A stretch of 64,000 nt of DNA from Alkaliphilus transvaalensis ATCC 700919 (GCF_000621485.1 NZ_JHYF01000003.1:124001-188000), one strand, 5' to 3'; positions 42,645 to 53,918 are shown, numbered from the stretch's first letter. Program-made: numbers and translations. Notes: generated by a model not told the origin, from the letters alone.

Positions 42645-43739
42645 GTGAAAAACATGAAGGCAACATTAATCTTAGAAAATGGCCAAAGGTTTCATGGAAA
42701 GGCTTTTGGTCATGTTAAAGAGACCGTTGGAGAAGTGGTTTTTAATACAGGGATGACAGGTTATCAAGAAGTACTAACAGACCCCTCCTATACAGGACAA
42801 ATTGTTACCATGACCTATCCCCTAATCGGAAACTATGGAATAAATTTAGGAGATATGGAATCAGCAAACCCAAAGGTAAAAGGATTTATCGTAAGAGAAA
42901 GGTCTGAAATGCCCAACCATTGGAGATGCGAAATGGATTTAGACGGATATTTAAAGGAAAGTCGTATCATGGCGTTAGAGGGAATTGATACAAGGGCTTT
43001 AACAAAAATTATTCGTAATCATGGAACAATGAAGGGGATTATTACAGTAAGAGAATTAACAGAAGCTCAGATTCAAAACAAGTTTGATAGCTTCCATAAT
43101 ACCAACGCAGTAGAAGAAGTCACAACTAAAGATATTTATGAGATCGCAGGTGAAGGGAAGCATGTAGCAGTATTAGATTTCGGAGTAAAAGCAAATATCC
43201 TTCGCTCATTACAAAAAAGAAATTGTCGATTAACGGTTTTTCCAGCCTTTACATCAATGGAAGAAATCCTTAAGGTAAATCCCGATGGAATTCTATTATC
43301 CAACGGCCCTGGAGACCCAAAAGATATACCCCAAGTGGTAGAAACGATTAAAGGTTTATTAGGTGTCAAGCCAATCTTCGGTATCTGCTTAGGGCATCAA
43401 TTACTCACATTAAGTCTAGGTGGAGATACAGAAAGGCTTAAATTTGGTCATAGGGGATGTAATCATCCAGTTAAAGACTTTATCAATAATCGAGTTTATA
43501 TTACCTCTCAAAATCATGGATATGTAGTTAATGGTAAGAAATTACCCCAAGAGGTAACTGTAACCCATATCAACATGAATGACCAGACCATCGAGGGGAT
43601 TGCCCACAAGAGATTACCAGCCTTTAGTGTACAGTTTCACCCAGAGGCAGCACCAGGGCCAAGGGAAAATGACTATTTATTCGACCGTTTCATGAAGATG
43701 ATGGAGGAGGAAGCGACATGCCAAGAAATCATAGCATAA
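42645..43739 (+). CDS. carA: Carbamoyl phosphate synthase small subunit
   Basis: 364 residues. It hydrolyses glutamine and passes ammonia to CarB. The N-terminal half has the usual [22 protein letters not shown]. The class I glutamine amidotransferase half has [10 protein letters not shown], the nucleophile in [10 protein letters not shown], and the catalytic [13 protein letters not shown]. The ATG at 42654 is slightly later and equally possible ([11 protein letters not shown], with AGAGGTG at better spacing). The end overlaps carB by 22 bp. Control is by the PyrR attenuator upstream. Confidence 0.95.
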   Translation: MKNMKATLILENGQRFHGKAFGHVKETVGEVVFNTGMTGYQEVLTDPSYTGQIVTMTYPLIGNYGINLGDMESANPKVKGFIVRERSEMPNHWRCEMDLDGYLKESRIMALEGIDTRALTKIIRNHGTMKGIITVRELTEAQIQNKFDSFHNTNAVEEVTTKDIYEIAGEGKHVAVLDFGVKANILRSLQKRNCRLTVFPAFTSMEEILKVNPDGILLSNGPGDPKDIPQVVETIKGLLGVKPIFGICLGHQLLTLSLGGDTERLKFGHRGCNHPVKDFINNRVYITSQNHGYVVNGKKLPQEVTVTHINMNDQTIEGIAHKRLPAFSVQFHPEAAPGPRENDYLFDRFMKMMEEEATCQEIIA

Positions 43740-46700
43740 AAAAAGTACTAGTAATCGGTTCGGGACCAATTGTAATAGGGCAGGCAGCAGAGTTCGACTA
43801 TGCAGGGACCCAAGCCTGCCAAGCCCTTAAAGAAGAGGGAGTAGAAGTAGTATTAATTAATAGTAACCCAGCCACCATCATGACAGATCAAGAAATAGCC
43901 CATAAAATTTATATAGAGCCCTTAACAGCAGAATTTATTGAGAGGGTAATTGCTAAAGAAAGACCCGATAGTCTGTTGGCAGGAATGGGAGGGCAAACAG
44001 GCCTAAACCTTGCTGTAGAGCTTCATGATAAAGGGATATTAGAAAAGTATGACGTTAAAATCATTGGAACATCCATCGAAGCCATTAAAGAAGGTGAAGA
44101 CCGAGAAGCCTTCCAACAATTAATGGAGAGAATCAACCAACCGATGGTAGAAGGAAAAATAGTCACTTCCTTAGAGGAAGGAGTAACCTTTGCTGAAGCC
44201 ATTGGTTATCCCGTAGTTGTACGACCTGCCTATACCTTAGGGGGTACCGGTGGGGGAATCGCTGAAGACCAAGAAGGATTAAAGGAAATCTTAGCCCAAG
44301 GATTACAATTAAGTAGAGTAGGTCAAGTATTAATAGAGAAATCAATTAAGGGTTGGAAGGAAATTGAGTATGAGGTAATTAGAGATAGCCAAGGGAACTG
44401 TATCACCGTATGTAACATGGAAAATATAGACCCAGTGGGGGTCCATACAGGGGACAGCATCGTGGTGGCCCCTTCCCAGACCTTAACCGATAAGGAATAC
44501 CAAATGCTAAGAAGCGCCTCCATTGATATTATTAATGCTATAAAAATAGAGGGGGGCTGTAATGTACAATTGGCCCTTAACCCAAAGAGTCATGAATATG
44601 TAGTCATCGAAATCAACCCAAGGGTAAGTCGTTCTTCAGCTTTAGCATCAAAAGTAACAGGTTATCCCATTGCAAAGGTAGCGGCGAAAATTGCCTTAGG
44701 CTATGGACTAGATGAAATTATCAATGCTGTAACAGGAAAAACCTTCGCCTGCTTCGAGCCAACATTAGATTATCTTGTGGTTAAAATCCCTAAATGGCCC
44801 TTCGAAAAATTTACTGGAGCAACAAGAAACTTAGGGACAAAGATGATGGCAACAGGAGAAACAATGGCCATTGCCAATAATTTTGAAGCCGCCCTTTTAA
44901 AGGGAATACGCTCTTTAGAAATTGGACAATACAACTTAGAGAGAAAGTCGTCTAAAGAAAGAAGTTTAGAGGAACTAAAAAAGAGAGTACAGGTACCAGA
45001 TGACGAAAGAATCTTTGATATTGCAGAAATGCTAAGAAGAAACTATCGAATTGATAAGGTTTGCGAAATAACAGGTATGGATGCCTTCTTCATTGAAAAA
45101 CTAAGAAATTTAGTGATGATGGAGGAAGAATTAAAAGTAAGGAAATTAGAGAATTTAACAAAGGAGAAGCTACACCAACTAAAGAAAAAAGGTTTTTCTG
45201 ATAAGGGAATTGCAGATTTAATGGGAGTTAGTCCTCAAGAAATCTACCAATTAAGAAAATCATTAGGAATACAGGCCGTATATAAAATGGTAGATACCTG
45301 TGGTGGAGAATTTGATGCCCTATCCCCTTACTACTACTCAACCTACGATGAAGTTGATGAAGTAACAGTCTCAAAAAGTAAAAAAGTAATGGTAATCGGT
45401 TCTGGTCCAATCAGAATTGGTCAAGGAATTGAGTTTGACTACTGCTCAGTCCACAGTGTACTAGCCTTAAGAAAGCTAGGCATAGAAACCATTATTGTTA
45501 ATAATAATCCAGAAACCGTCAGTACCGATTTTGATATTTCCGATAAGCTTTATTTCGAGCCATTAACAGAGGAAGATGTCCTGAACATTGTAGAAAAAGA
45601 AAGGCCAGATGGAGTAATTCTACAGTTTGGGGGGCAAACAGCCATTAAATTAGCAAGCTTCCTTGAAGAAATGAAGATCCCAATACTAGGGACTAAGCCA
45701 GAGCAAATAGATGCTGCAGAAGATAGAGAGAAGTTTGAAGCCCTATTAGAAGATTTAAACATTGCAAGACCAAAGGGGAAGGCTGTATGGAGCATCGAAG
45801 AAGGTGTGAAGGAAGCAGAGAAGATCGGATACCCTGTATTAGTAAGGCCCTCCTACGTTCTTGGGGGACAAGGGATGGAAATTACCTACGGAGAAGATGA
45901 ACTAAAGGGATATCTAGAGGAAGCCTTCAAGAAGGATCATAAAAATCCAGTATTAATTGACCGTTATTTAATTGGTAGAGAAATAGAGGTAGATGCCATC
46001 TGTGATGGTGAAGATATCTTGATTCCAGGGATCATGGAGCATTTAGAGCGGGCAGGAGTCCATTCGGGAGATAGTATCACCATTTATCCAAGTCAAAATA
46101 TTAGTGAAGAAATAGAAAAGAAAGTAATTGAGTATACAAAAAAGATATCCCTAGCCTTGAAGGTAATGGGAATGATCAATATTCAATTTATTGAGTTTAA
46201 CAATGAACTATATATCATCGAAGTAAACCCTCGATCCAGTAGAACAGTACCTTATATTAGTAAGGTAACAGAATTGCCTGTGGTTTCCTTAGCAACAAGG
46301 GTGATGTTGGGGGAAAAAATTAAGGACTTAGGCTATGGAACTGGGGTGTATAGAAGGTCAGAAATTGTTGCTGTAAAAGTACCAGTATTCTCTACAGAAA
46401 AGCTACCAATGGCAGAAATTAGTCTTGGGCCTGAAATGAAATCTACAGGAGAGGTTCTAGGGGTAGGAAAGACCTTTGAAGGGGCAGTTTACAAAGGTAT
46501 GGTGGCAGCTGGACTAGGTCTACCAAAGGAAAATGGGACTATACTAGTGACCATTAAGGACTACGATAAAGAAGAGTTTCTTCCAATGGCTAAAGACTTC
46601 ATCGAGATGGGATATCAGCTGATGGCTACCCACGGGACGGCAGAATATCTAAAACAGCATCAGTTGCCTGTTACAGAAGTTAAGAAGATTAGTGAAGGAA

Positions 46701-46930
46701 TACCAAACATTCTAGACATCATCAGAAGTGGTATGATCGACTTAATCATCAATACACCAACAAAAGGGAAGGATCGTGTAAGGGATGGCTTTAAAATTAG
46801 AAGAACAGCGGTGGAATCTTCGGTAAAGGTACTAACTTCTCTAGATACGGTGGCAGCTATGCTAAGGGTAATGAAGTATAACTTAAAGGATGAAGACTTG
46901 AAGGTAATCAATTTGGGGGTGAAGGAATGA
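43718..46930 (+). CDS. carB: Carbamoyl phosphate synthase large subunit
   Basis: 1070 residues, full length. Two homologous ATP-grasp halves are visible: the first begins [22 protein letters not shown], the second [22 protein letters not shown] near residue 555. Both have their NPRxSRSS or NPRSSRT magnesium motifs. The C-terminal part (about 930-1070) is the allosteric MGS-like domain. It makes carbamoyl phosphate from bicarbonate, ammonia and two ATP. GGAGGAAG lies before the start inside carA, and the stop overlaps pyrK by 4 bp. Confidence 0.96.
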   Translation: MPRNHSIKKVLVIGSGPIVIGQAAEFDYAGTQACQALKEEGVEVVLINSNPATIMTDQEIAHKIYIEPLTAEFIERVIAKERPDSLLAGMGGQTGLNLAVELHDKGILEKYDVKIIGTSIEAIKEGEDREAFQQLMERINQPMVEGKIVTSLEEGVTFAEAIGYPVVVRPAYTLGGTGGGIAEDQEGLKEILAQGLQLSRVGQVLIEKSIKGWKEIEYEVIRDSQGNCITVCNMENIDPVGVHTGDSIVVAPSQTLTDKEYQMLRSASIDIINAIKIEGGCNVQLALNPKSHEYVVIEINPRVSRSSALASKVTGYPIAKVAAKIALGYGLDEIINAVTGKTFACFEPTLDYLVVKIPKWPFEKFTGATRNLGTKMMATGETMAIANNFEAALLKGIRSLEIGQYNLERKSSKERSLEELKKRVQVPDDERIFDIAEMLRRNYRIDKVCEITGMDAFFIEKLRNLVMMEEELKVRKLENLTKEKLHQLKKKGFSDKGIADLMGVSPQEIYQLRKSLGIQAVYKMVDTCGGEFDALSPYYYSTYDEVDEVTVSKSKKVMVIGSGPIRIGQGIEFDYCSVHSVLALRKLGIETIIVNNNPETVSTDFDISDKLYFEPLTEEDVLNIVEKERPDGVILQFGGQTAIKLASFLEEMKIPILGTKPEQIDAAEDREKFEALLEDLNIARPKGKAVWSIEEGVKEAEKIGYPVLVRPSYVLGGQGMEITYGEDELKGYLEEAFKKDHKNPVLIDRYLIGREIEVDAICDGEDILIPGIMEHLERAGVHSGDSITIYPSQNISEEIEKKVIEYTKKISLALKVMGMINIQFIEFNNELYIIEVNPRSSRTVPYISKVTELPVVSLATRVMLGEKIKDLGYGTGVYRRSEIVAVKVPVFSTEKLPMAEISLGPEMKSTGEVLGVGKTFEGAVYKGMVAAGLGLPKENGTILVTIKDYDKEEFLPMAKDFIEMGYQLMATHGTAEYLKQHQLPVTEVKKISEGIPNILDIIRSGMIDLIINTPTKGKDRVRDGFKIRRTAVESSVKVLTSLDTVAAMLRVMKYNLKDEDLKVINLGVKE

Positions 46931-47736
46931 AGAAGAAGCATATAGTTGAAATTCTTCTAAATGAAGAGATTGCACCTAATAATTATAGGATGGTTTTATC
47001 TGCAAAGGAAATTGTAGAAGAAGTAGTGGCAGGGCAATTTGTTAATGTCTATTGCAACAAGGGGGAGCTGTTGCTTCCCCGCCCCATCAGTATCTGCGAG
47101 GTAAATCGAGAATCGGGAGAGTTAACCTTAGTCTATGCAGTTGTAGGAAAGGGAACAAAGGTAATTTCAGAAATGAAGGTGGGGGAAGACCTGCAGATTA
47201 TTGGCCCCCTGGGCAGAGGATTTATGATATTGGAAGATGAGGAAGATGAGGAAGAAAATCAAGAGAATCCAGTTTATCTAGAACATTTAATTATAGCGGG
47301 GGGCATCGGTGTACCTCCTATGGTGGAGCTAGTGAAAAACCTTAAAGGTAATGTAACGGTACTATTGGGCTTTAGATGTAACCCTATTTTAGAAGACATC
47401 TTTAAGAAGTACGGCGCAACAGTCCATGTGGCAACAGAGGATGGTAGTGTTGGTTTAAAGGGTAATGTGATGGATTTAATTAATCAACTAAAACCAAAGG
47501 CAGACATGGTCTATAGCTGTGGACCGAAGCCAATGCTAAAGGCTGTGGCCCAATGGTCTAAGAAGGAAAATATTGCAACACAAATATCTCTAGAAGAAAG
47601 AATGGCTTGTGGTATTGGTGCTTGTCTAGTTTGTACCTGTAAGATTCAGAAGGAAGAAGAAACCGATTGGGAAAACAGAAGGGTCTGTAAAGATGGTCCA
47701 GTATTCTGGAGGGATGAGGTGATTTGGGATGAGTAA
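46927..47736 (+). CDS. pyrK: Dihydroorotate dehydrogenase electron transfer subunit
   Basis: 269 residues. It carries FAD and a 2Fe-2S cluster and moves electrons from dihydroorotate via PyrD to [11 protein letters not shown] binds [15 protein letters not shown] contacts NAD, and the C-terminal cysteines [11 protein letters not shown]...VCKDGPVF bind the cluster. An acidic insertion ([12 protein letters not shown]) sits near residue 105. It overlaps carB by 4 bp and pyrD by 8 bp. Confidence 0.94.
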   Translation: MKKKHIVEILLNEEIAPNNYRMVLSAKEIVEEVVAGQFVNVYCNKGELLLPRPISICEVNRESGELTLVYAVVGKGTKVISEMKVGEDLQIIGPLGRGFMILEDEEDEEENQENPVYLEHLIIAGGIGVPPMVELVKNLKGNVTVLLGFRCNPILEDIFKKYGATVHVATEDGSVGLKGNVMDLINQLKPKADMVYSCGPKPMLKAVAQWSKKENIATQISLEERMACGIGACLVCTCKIQKEEETDWENRRVCKDGPVFWRDEVIWDE

Positions 47737-48637
47737 GGTAGATTTAAGGGTAAATATTGCAGGTGTAGAATTAAAAAACCCAGTGATGACAGCTTCAGGT
47801 ACCTTCGGATCTGGAATAGAGTATAGTGAATATGTTGACTTGAATCGGCTGGGGGCAGTGGTAACTAAAGGAGTTGCCAATATTCCTTGGAAGGGTAATG
47901 CCAGCCCAAGGGTAGCAGAAACCTACGGTGGAATGTTAAATAGTGTAGGCTTACAAAACCCAGGAATAGAGGAATTTATTAAAAAAGACATCCCCTTCCT
48001 AAGACAATACGATACTAAAATAATTGTTAATATCGCAGGAAGAACTGTCGAGGACTATTGCTCGGTAGTAGAAAGATTAGCTAGTGAAGATATTGATTTA
48101 TTAGAGTTAAACATTTCATGCCCCAATGTAAAGGAAGGTGGCGTTTGCTTCGGTACAGTCCCTAGCATGGTGGAACATGTCACGAAAGAAGTGAAAAAAT
48201 TTGCTAAGCAGCCTTTAATCGTAAAATTAACTCCCAATGTTACAGATATTGTAGAGATTGCTAAAGCCGCTGAAGCAGGAGGGGCCGATGGCATCTCACT
48301 AATTAATACCCTTTTAGGCATGGTTATTGATATTCATAAAAGAAAGCCAGTACTGGCAAATGTGGTAGGAGGACTTTCAGGCCCTGCCATCAAGCCCGTA
48401 GCAGTTAGAATGGTTCATCAGGTGGCTAAAGCCACAAAGCTTCCTATCATTGGGATGGGAGGCATCATGACGGGGGAAGATGCCATTGAATTTATTCAAG
48501 CAGGGGCTACAGGGGTAGCTGTAGGAACAGCCAACTTCATCAACCCAAGGGCAACCCTAGATGTGCTGGAGGGTATTGAGAATTATCTAAATCAATATGG
48601 TGAAGAGAAGATCGGTGATGTTAGAGGTATTATCTAG
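47729..48637 (+). CDS. pyrD: Dihydroorotate dehydrogenase, class 1B catalytic subunit
   Basis: 302 residues. The FMN enzyme that oxidises dihydroorotate to orotate. PVMTASGTFGSG starts the barrel; the active-site base is the cysteine in SCPNVKEGGVCFG, as in class 1B enzymes; LTPNVTDIVEIAKAAEAGGADG and GMGGIMTGEDAIEFIQAGA bind FMN phosphate. Pairing with pyrK fits NAD as acceptor, as expected in an anaerobe. GGGATG overlaps from pyrK. Confidence 0.96.
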   Translation: MSKVDLRVNIAGVELKNPVMTASGTFGSGIEYSEYVDLNRLGAVVTKGVANIPWKGNASPRVAETYGGMLNSVGLQNPGIEEFIKKDIPFLRQYDTKIIVNIAGRTVEDYCSVVERLASEDIDLLELNISCPNVKEGGVCFGTVPSMVEHVTKEVKKFAKQPLIVKLTPNVTDIVEIAKAAEAGGADGISLINTLLGMVIDIHKRKPVLANVVGGLSGPAIKPVAVRMVHQVAKATKLPIIGMGGIMTGEDAIEFIQAGATGVAVGTANFINPRATLDVLEGIENYLNQYGEEKIGDVRGII

Positions 48638-48710
48638 AAAATTAATATAAAAATACTGAATGTAGTATTTGAGGGTTTCTACACAATTAAACAGAAGGGG
48701 ATGATCAATT

Positions 48711-49289
48711 ATGTTAAGTAAAGAAAGAGTACTAGAAATCTTAAAGGCTTCAGAGGTTTTATTGGAGGGGCATTTTCTACTAACTTCTGGTAGACATAGT
48801 AATCAGTATATGCAATGTGCAAGAATATTACAATATCCATGGTATACAGAAGAAATCGCAGGTGGATTAGCTCAAGCCTTCAAAGATGATGAAGTAGATA
48901 TTGTTGTAGGGCCAGCAATGGGTGGCATCATTATCGCCTATGAAATTGCAAGAAAGCTCAAGGCTAAAAATATATTCGCCGAGAGGGAAAACGGTAAAAT
49001 GACTTTGAGAAGAGGGTTCTCCATCCCTAAGGGGGCAAGGGTTGTGGTGGCAGAGGACGTTATTACCACAGGTGGATCGGTTAAAGAAGTGATGGAAATC
49101 GTTAAAGAGCAGGGGGGAGAAGTTGTTGGCGTTGCTGTTTTAGTAGACAGAAGTAATGGAACGATTGATTTTGGAACAAAGCTACAGGCAGCTCTAACAA
49201 CAGAGGTAATTTCTTATGATGCTGAAGATTGTCCCCTGTGTAGAGAATTAAAGACACCTCCTGTTAAGCCCGGTAGTAGAAATATATAA
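48711..49289 (+). CDS. pyrE: Orotate phosphoribosyltransferase
   Basis: 192 residues. It joins orotate to PRPP to make OMP. The PRPP-binding motif VVVAEDVITTGGSVKEV is near residue 108, and GPAMGGIIIAYEIARKL is the other conserved element. It ends CPLCRELKTPPVKPGSRNI, as in several clostridial PyrE proteins. AGGGGATG precedes the ATG. It is the last gene of the second pyr unit, followed by a terminator. Confidence 0.95.
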   Translation: MLSKERVLEILKASEVLLEGHFLLTSGRHSNQYMQCARILQYPWYTEEIAGGLAQAFKDDEVDIVVGPAMGGIIIAYEIARKLKAKNIFAERENGKMTLRRGFSIPKGARVVVAEDVITTGGSVKEVMEIVKEQGGEVVGVAVLVDRSNGTIDFGTKLQAALTTEVISYDAEDCPLCRELKTPPVKPGSRNI

Positions 49290-49297
49290 GTTAGACT

Positions 49298-49336
49298 TAA
49301 TTGCGTAGTAGTTTTTAACTGCTACGCAATTAGTTT
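49298..49336 (+). terminator. Hairpin ending the carAB-pyrKDE unit
   Basis: TAATTGCGTAGTAG (49298-49311) pairs with CTGCTACGCAATTA (49319-49332) over 14 bp with one G-T pair. The T tract after it is short. Confidence 0.75.
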
Positions 49337-49385
49337 ATGCAGCCAAGAGACTGAGCCTGTCTTCTACAGGACCCATCCATAATAG

Positions 49386-51977
49386 TTACAAATTATAAAT
49401 CGTATCGTACTCTAACTCAACAGATTCTGCTTCTATTGGCTTAGAAAAATAATATCCTTGAATGGCATCACATCTTCCAATAATCAATTTTTTCACCTGC
49501 TCATAATTTTCTATCCCTTCTGCAACTACCTTTAGATTTAAACTCTGGGCTAGGGCAATGAGATTGTCCATCACTTTAGTATCTTCTTTCTCTAGAAACC
49601 TATGGCTTAATGTACTGTCAATTTTAATTGAATCTACCGGTAAAAAAGTTAAGTAACTTAAGGAAGAAAAGCCTGTACCAAAATCATCTATTGCTATTTT
49701 TATACCATAGGATCTTAAGGTATTTAAAAAAGATATGGTGGATTCTCTATTGTCTAAAAATACATTTTCGGTGATTTCTATAATGATTAAACGAGGATCA
49801 ATTTCATACTCATTTAGCCAAGTAATAAGGTAAGTGATAAATTGTAGGTCTTGAATTTGAGCAGCCGAAAAGTTTATAGAGACTGGCCTTAGAGTTAGTC
49901 CTTTACTGCGCCATATACTCATTTGCTTAATCACTAACTGAGTGATAATCCTACCGATATTGATTATTAAATTATTTTCTTCTGCAACGGAAATAAATTC
50001 TCCAGGTGAGATTTGATGGTACTTTAGCCTAACTAATGCTTCATATCCGATTATCTTCCCAGAAGAAATGTCAACTTGAGGTTGATATAGAATCTTAAAG
50101 CCGTCATGAGTAATAGCTTCCCTTAAAATTTGTTTAATATCCTCAGAGCGCTTAATTTTTTCGCTCATGTGACTTCTATAAAGAGAAAAATTGCTTTTAC
50201 CTTTTCCTTTTGTATCAAAGAGGGCCATATCAGCATACATCAATAGTTTTGTAATATCCCTACTATCATCTGGAAACTTTGCTACACCACTACTAAAGTG
50301 AATTTTAATTTCTGTACCATTAATGATAAAGGGTGATTGAAAAAGTAAGAATAATAGCTTCATTAAGGAAGATAGATGCTCATCATCATTAGAACCTAGG
50401 TAATAGAGTAAAAATTCATCGCCTCCAAACCTAGAAACAAAGATTTCCTCATTTGAAAAAGATAACAGTCTTTCTGCAACACGTTTTAAAATTTCATCTC
50501 CAAATAAATGTCCTAAAGTATCATTAAAACCTTTAAAGTTATCAAGGTCTAGTAAAATAACGGCTCCACTTTCATTACTTTCAATAGCCTCACCAAGTTT
50601 CTGTTGAAATATTCTCCGATTTGGTAAACAGGTCAATGGGTCATGATCTGCCAAATAACTAATATAGTGTTCTTGCATTTTTATCTCTATAATTGAGTTG
50701 TATACTCTTTTAAGTAGTTCATTAATAGAAGTAGAAATTCTAATAAATGGATTTTTTTCAGATAATTCTAATATCAAAGGAGCAGGATCTTCAATCCTCA
50801 CATTTTTGATTTGAGTTTCAATCGTAGCCATATTATCCCTTAATTCAAAAAAATTCGCTTCTAAGTTATTTAATGCACGGGTGATCTCCCCGATTTCATC
50901 CTGTTGGTTGATATATTTTTTATAATTGCTTTCTTCATACCCATTAAAATTAAAGGTAGACATTTTTTGAATATCCTCAGCAATTTTAAGGATGGGTTTA
51001 GTGATATAGTTAGAAAAGATAATTGCAAAGAAGATTAGAATAAGTAAGATAAGGATATAGGCTATTGTGATAAAATTAGATAATCTAGTAATTGGTGCAA
51101 AGACTTCCTTTTCCGCTATAGTTGAAATATATTTCCAACCACTATAGTCAGATATGTACACACTAAAAATATGTTCTTTATTTTCAAACATTCCCTTAAA
51201 GGATTTCTGATTATATTCATCTATGTCGATGGGGATTTCATACTCTATATCATTTAAAGAATGGAGAAGCCAATCCTCATTTAATGGACTATTGATAAAA
51301 ACATTATTAGGACTTAAAATGCTAATGCTACCAGAACTTCCGTAGTGAAGATTATTGATTTGATACATCAGATCTTCAAGACTGATGGTTATACTAATAA
51401 CTCCGATAGTATTATCTTCTAGGGTAACCCTTTGGGCAATACTAATGACTAGTTCCTCAGTAATCTGCGTGATATAGGGTTCGGATATGACAGGTTTGTC
51501 TACTGTGATGGCATCAATATACCACTTTCTGTTTCTCGGATCATAGGAAGTACTAGGTTTAAAATTAGGATATTCTATGTAAGCACCCCATTCAGTTCCT
51601 AAAGAAACCATTTTGATCATTTCGTGACTATCGCTAATGGATTGAAAAAATTCTAGTATAGCTTCTTCCTGTTGGGAGGGTTGAGTTAACGATGTATTAT
51701 TGGTGAGATTAATGTAGCTACGGATAGAATCATCTACTAATAGTATTCTCGGATCATTAATCATTAAGAAAAGTAAATTTTGTGTATTTTTTAAAATGAT
51801 TTCATCAACAGAGCCAGCTGTCTGACGAAGCAATTGATTGGTATATTCTAGGGTGCTTTTATGAAACGAGTCTTCTGTGACATTTTTAATAAAGTAGATT
51901 CCGATAAAATATGGTAAAAAACAAGTTAAGATAATGCTAAATATGATTTTATTTCTGATGGATGGTTGTTTTCTCAA
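49386..51977 (-). CDS. CACHE-HAMP-GGDEF-EAL protein (cyclic di-GMP turnover)
   Basis: 863 residues from the TTG at 51977, which has AGGAGGG 6 bp upstream; the ATG at 51995 lies before that site and is unlikely. Two membrane segments (about 11-31 and 295-320) bracket a large extracytoplasmic dCACHE-like sensor, with YIEYPNF and YDPRNRKWYIDAI as typical marks. A HAMP-like linker follows. The GGDEF domain has an intact FGGDEF loop; the EAL domain has YEALVR, IDDFGTGFSSL and VVAEGIEN, consistent with active phosphodiesterase. It could both make and break cyclic di-GMP in response to a small-molecule ligand. Confidence 0.92.
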   Translation of the reverse strand: MRKQPSIRNKIIFSIILTCFLPYFIGIYFIKNVTEDSFHKSTLEYTNQLLRQTAGSVDEIILKNTQNLLFLMINDPRILLVDDSIRSYINLTNNTSLTQPSQQEEAILEFFQSISDSHEMIKMVSLGTEWGAYIEYPNFKPSTSYDPRNRKWYIDAITVDKPVISEPYITQITEELVISIAQRVTLEDNTIGVISITISLEDLMYQINNLHYGSSGSISILSPNNVFINSPLNEDWLLHSLNDIEYEIPIDIDEYNQKSFKGMFENKEHIFSVYISDYSGWKYISTIAEKEVFAPITRLSNFITIAYILILLILIFFAIIFSNYITKPILKIAEDIQKMSTFNFNGYEESNYKKYINQQDEIGEITRALNNLEANFFELRDNMATIETQIKNVRIEDPAPLILELSEKNPFIRISTSINELLKRVYNSIIEIKMQEHYISYLADHDPLTCLPNRRIFQQKLGEAIESNESGAVILLDLDNFKGFNDTLGHLFGDEILKRVAERLLSFSNEEIFVSRFGGDEFLLYYLGSNDDEHLSSLMKLLFLLFQSPFIINGTEIKIHFSSGVAKFPDDSRDITKLLMYADMALFDTKGKGKSNFSLYRSHMSEKIKRSEDIKQILREAITHDGFKILYQPQVDISSGKIIGYEALVRLKYHQISPGEFISVAEENNLIINIGRIITQLVIKQMSIWRSKGLTLRPVSINFSAAQIQDLQFITYLITWLNEYEIDPRLIIIEITENVFLDNRESTISFLNTLRSYGIKIAIDDFGTGFSSLSYLTFLPVDSIKIDSTLSHRFLEKEDTKVMDNLIALAQSLNLKVVAEGIENYEQVKKLIIGRCDAIQGYYFSKPIEAESVELEYDTIYNL

Positions 51978-52266
51978 AACTAGCCCTCCTAACATAATAA
52001 TATTTAATGTTCTCCTATTGATTCGAGTTATTGTGACAAAATAATAGAAAGTTTGACATTTTTATCATTTTAACATCTTACAAGACATATTGCCACAATT
52101 AAGTTTCGAAAACTATGTATACGTACAAGAATACTTGTTGTGACCTTCATATGATTTAGTTTTTATGAAAATAATAGTTTTTTATAAAATATTCTCGAAA
52201 CATATAGATTTTATATTGCCAAATATTGTATAATTAAGGTGGGAGATTATAGACGGGAGTTGTAAC

Positions 52267-52441
52267 GAACTTTATTATGTAGATATGTCACTATTACCCA
52301 GATTTAATGAATTTAACCTTTGGCCTTTAGAATTAAATTAGGTTATATGATCTAATTTACTGTGTTAATGACTTTTTAGAGAATAGAGGGAGTTCTGCTT
52401 TGAATTTATGGCACTACGAGAATCCCCTATTATTTAAATAG
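52267..52441 (+). pseudogene. Decayed partial copy of the following gene
   Basis: 52267-52317 reads ELYYVDMSLLPRFNEFN, against EFYYVDMTLLPEFKDFK in the intact gene at 52547, and the DNA is also close. Around 52406-52420, in another frame, LWHYENP parallels the end RWHYARPY of the intact gene. An upstream TATAAT (about 52229) could be its old promoter. The rest of 51978-52546 shows nothing else recognisable. Confidence 0.65.
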
Positions 52442-52546
52442 TCGAAAAAATAATAATATTCATATAAATATTACATTAATGTAAAAGATTCATCTTTTAT
52501 AAAAATGTATAATAGAAACAACACTAGTTAAAAGGGGGAATGACTG

Positions 52547-52996
52547 ATGTTTATTAAAATACTTGAAAAGCTAGATGGCTTGTTTACAGTTAAGCAAACC
52601 CAATATACAAGAAAACGGGTTTTCTTTAATTTGCTTCTAGCAATTCTAGTAATTATGAGTTTGCCAATTTACTTTTATTATGAAGATTGGAATTATGAAA
52701 AATATTTAGTAGAATACAACCAAGCTTCTCAATTGATTAATGAGTATACAGAGGTTAATGGGGTCTATCCCATAGGTGAAGCAGTAGAAATTCAAAAGGA
52801 GAAGGACCTATATGATTTTTTCAAAGAGATGAATTTAAGTCTTACTAGAGAGTTTTATTATGTAGATATGACGTTATTACCAGAGTTTAAAGATTTTAAA
52901 TATACTTATATTATTGATTCTACCAACCGATATATTTATACAAGTGAGTCGGTTGTGTATAAAATGGCTAGATGGCACTATGCTCGTCCTTATTGA
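52547..52996 (+). CDS. Membrane-anchored protein of unknown function
   Basis: 149 residues. A basic N terminus (to about 28), one membrane segment (about 28-45, LLLAILVIMSLPIYFYY), then an extracytoplasmic domain with YNQASQLINEYTEVNGVYPIGEA, slightly reminiscent of the region behind the helix in pilin-like proteins, but without a cleavage signal. GGGGGAATGACTG lies before the ATG. A damaged partial copy lies upstream, so the gene has been duplicated once. The family is not recognised. Confidence 0.62.
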   Translation: MFIKILEKLDGLFTVKQTQYTRKRVFFNLLLAILVIMSLPIYFYYEDWNYEKYLVEYNQASQLINEYTEVNGVYPIGEAVEIQKEKDLYDFFKEMNLSLTREFYYVDMTLLPEFKDFKYTYIIDSTNRYIYTSESVVYKMARWHYARPY

Positions 52997-53085
52997 TGGA
53001 AAAGAAAATAAAATAACATCACTTTATGACAAGGTTCACAATGTTTAAATTAATTAAGCTATGGATTAATATAAATCTATATGAA

Positions 53086-53134
53086 ACAGGAGAAATATCT
53101 TATCAAGAAGATAACTTCTCTTGTTTTTATTTTA
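53086..53134 (+). terminator. Intrinsic terminator
   Basis: ACAGGAGAA (53086-53094) pairs with TTCTCTTGT (53116-53124), with ATCTT/AAGAT pairing inside, then TTTTTATTTT. The rest of 52997-53303 has no visible gene. Confidence 0.8.
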
Positions 53135-53303
53135 AGAAATGAATAGACGATATAGTTTATAGACCTTAAATTAGTTATGCAATCACCTCGATTATTTAAC
53201 AATCTACTGATATGTAATTATTATGGAATAAGAGGTAGCCATATAGACTTTATTGTACATTATATCTATATATCTATTTGGAAAAGAATGAAGGAGGAGT
53301 ATT

Positions 53304-53852
53304 ATGTTTAAACATATTATAGAAGAAGGTTTAGAGTTAAAAATGTTAGAAAATAACCATGCAGAAGCCATTTTTGAGTTAGTAGATGGTAATAGAGAAC
53401 ATCTAAGACAATGGTTGCCTTGGGTGGATGATAACAATACCCTTCATGAATCTAGAAACTTTATTAAATATGTAAAAAAGCAACACTTTGAAGATAAGGG
53501 GTTTGTTGCTGGTATTTGGTACGAAGGAAAACTAGCTGGTGTGATCGGTTTTAATGAATTAAACTGGAACAACAAATCTGCCAGTATAGGATACTGGTTA
53601 GGAGCAGAATTTGAAGGTAAGGGAATTATGACGAAGGCTACAAAAAGCTTTATAGACTATGCAATACTGGAGTTGGGTTTTAATAGGGTAGAGATCAGAT
53701 GTGCAGAGGATAATTTAAAGAGTGGAGCTATTCCCAAAAGACTTGGATTTACAAAAGAGGGTGTTATTAGGGAAGTAGAATGGTTATATGACCATTATGT
53801 AAACCATATTGTTTATGGAGTACTGGCAAAAGATTGGAAAGAAAAACAATAA
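53304..53852 (+). CDS. RimJ/RimL-type GNAT acetyltransferase
   Basis: 182 residues. The pattern REHLRQWLPWVDD near residue 33, IGYWLGAEFEGKGIMTKATKSFIDYA (acetyl-CoA loop) and NRVEIRCAEDNLKSGAIPKRLGFTKEGV is that of the RimL/YdaF group, which acetylate N-terminal amines of ribosomal or other proteins. The actual target is unknown. GGAGGAG precedes the ATG. It is the first of three acetyltransferase genes in a row on this strand. Confidence 0.87.
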   Translation: MFKHIIEEGLELKMLENNHAEAIFELVDGNREHLRQWLPWVDDNNTLHESRNFIKYVKKQHFEDKGFVAGIWYEGKLAGVIGFNELNWNNKSASIGYWLGAEFEGKGIMTKATKSFIDYAILELGFNRVEIRCAEDNLKSGAIPKRLGFTKEGVIREVEWLYDHYVNHIVYGVLAKDWKEKQ

Positions 53853-53918
53853 TATTGTTACATGATTAATAAAACTAAATGCTATTTGGCTAATTCTATT
53901 AACAAAGGGGGCTAAAAA

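Noticed and set aside
43136-48321. Antisense frames in carA, carB and pyrD
   Set aside because: Shadows of well-identified pyr genes.
53016-53200. Fifth copy of the MITE-like element
   Set aside because: TTATGCAATCACCTCGATT near 53176 resembles one end, but no matching left end or interior could be followed.
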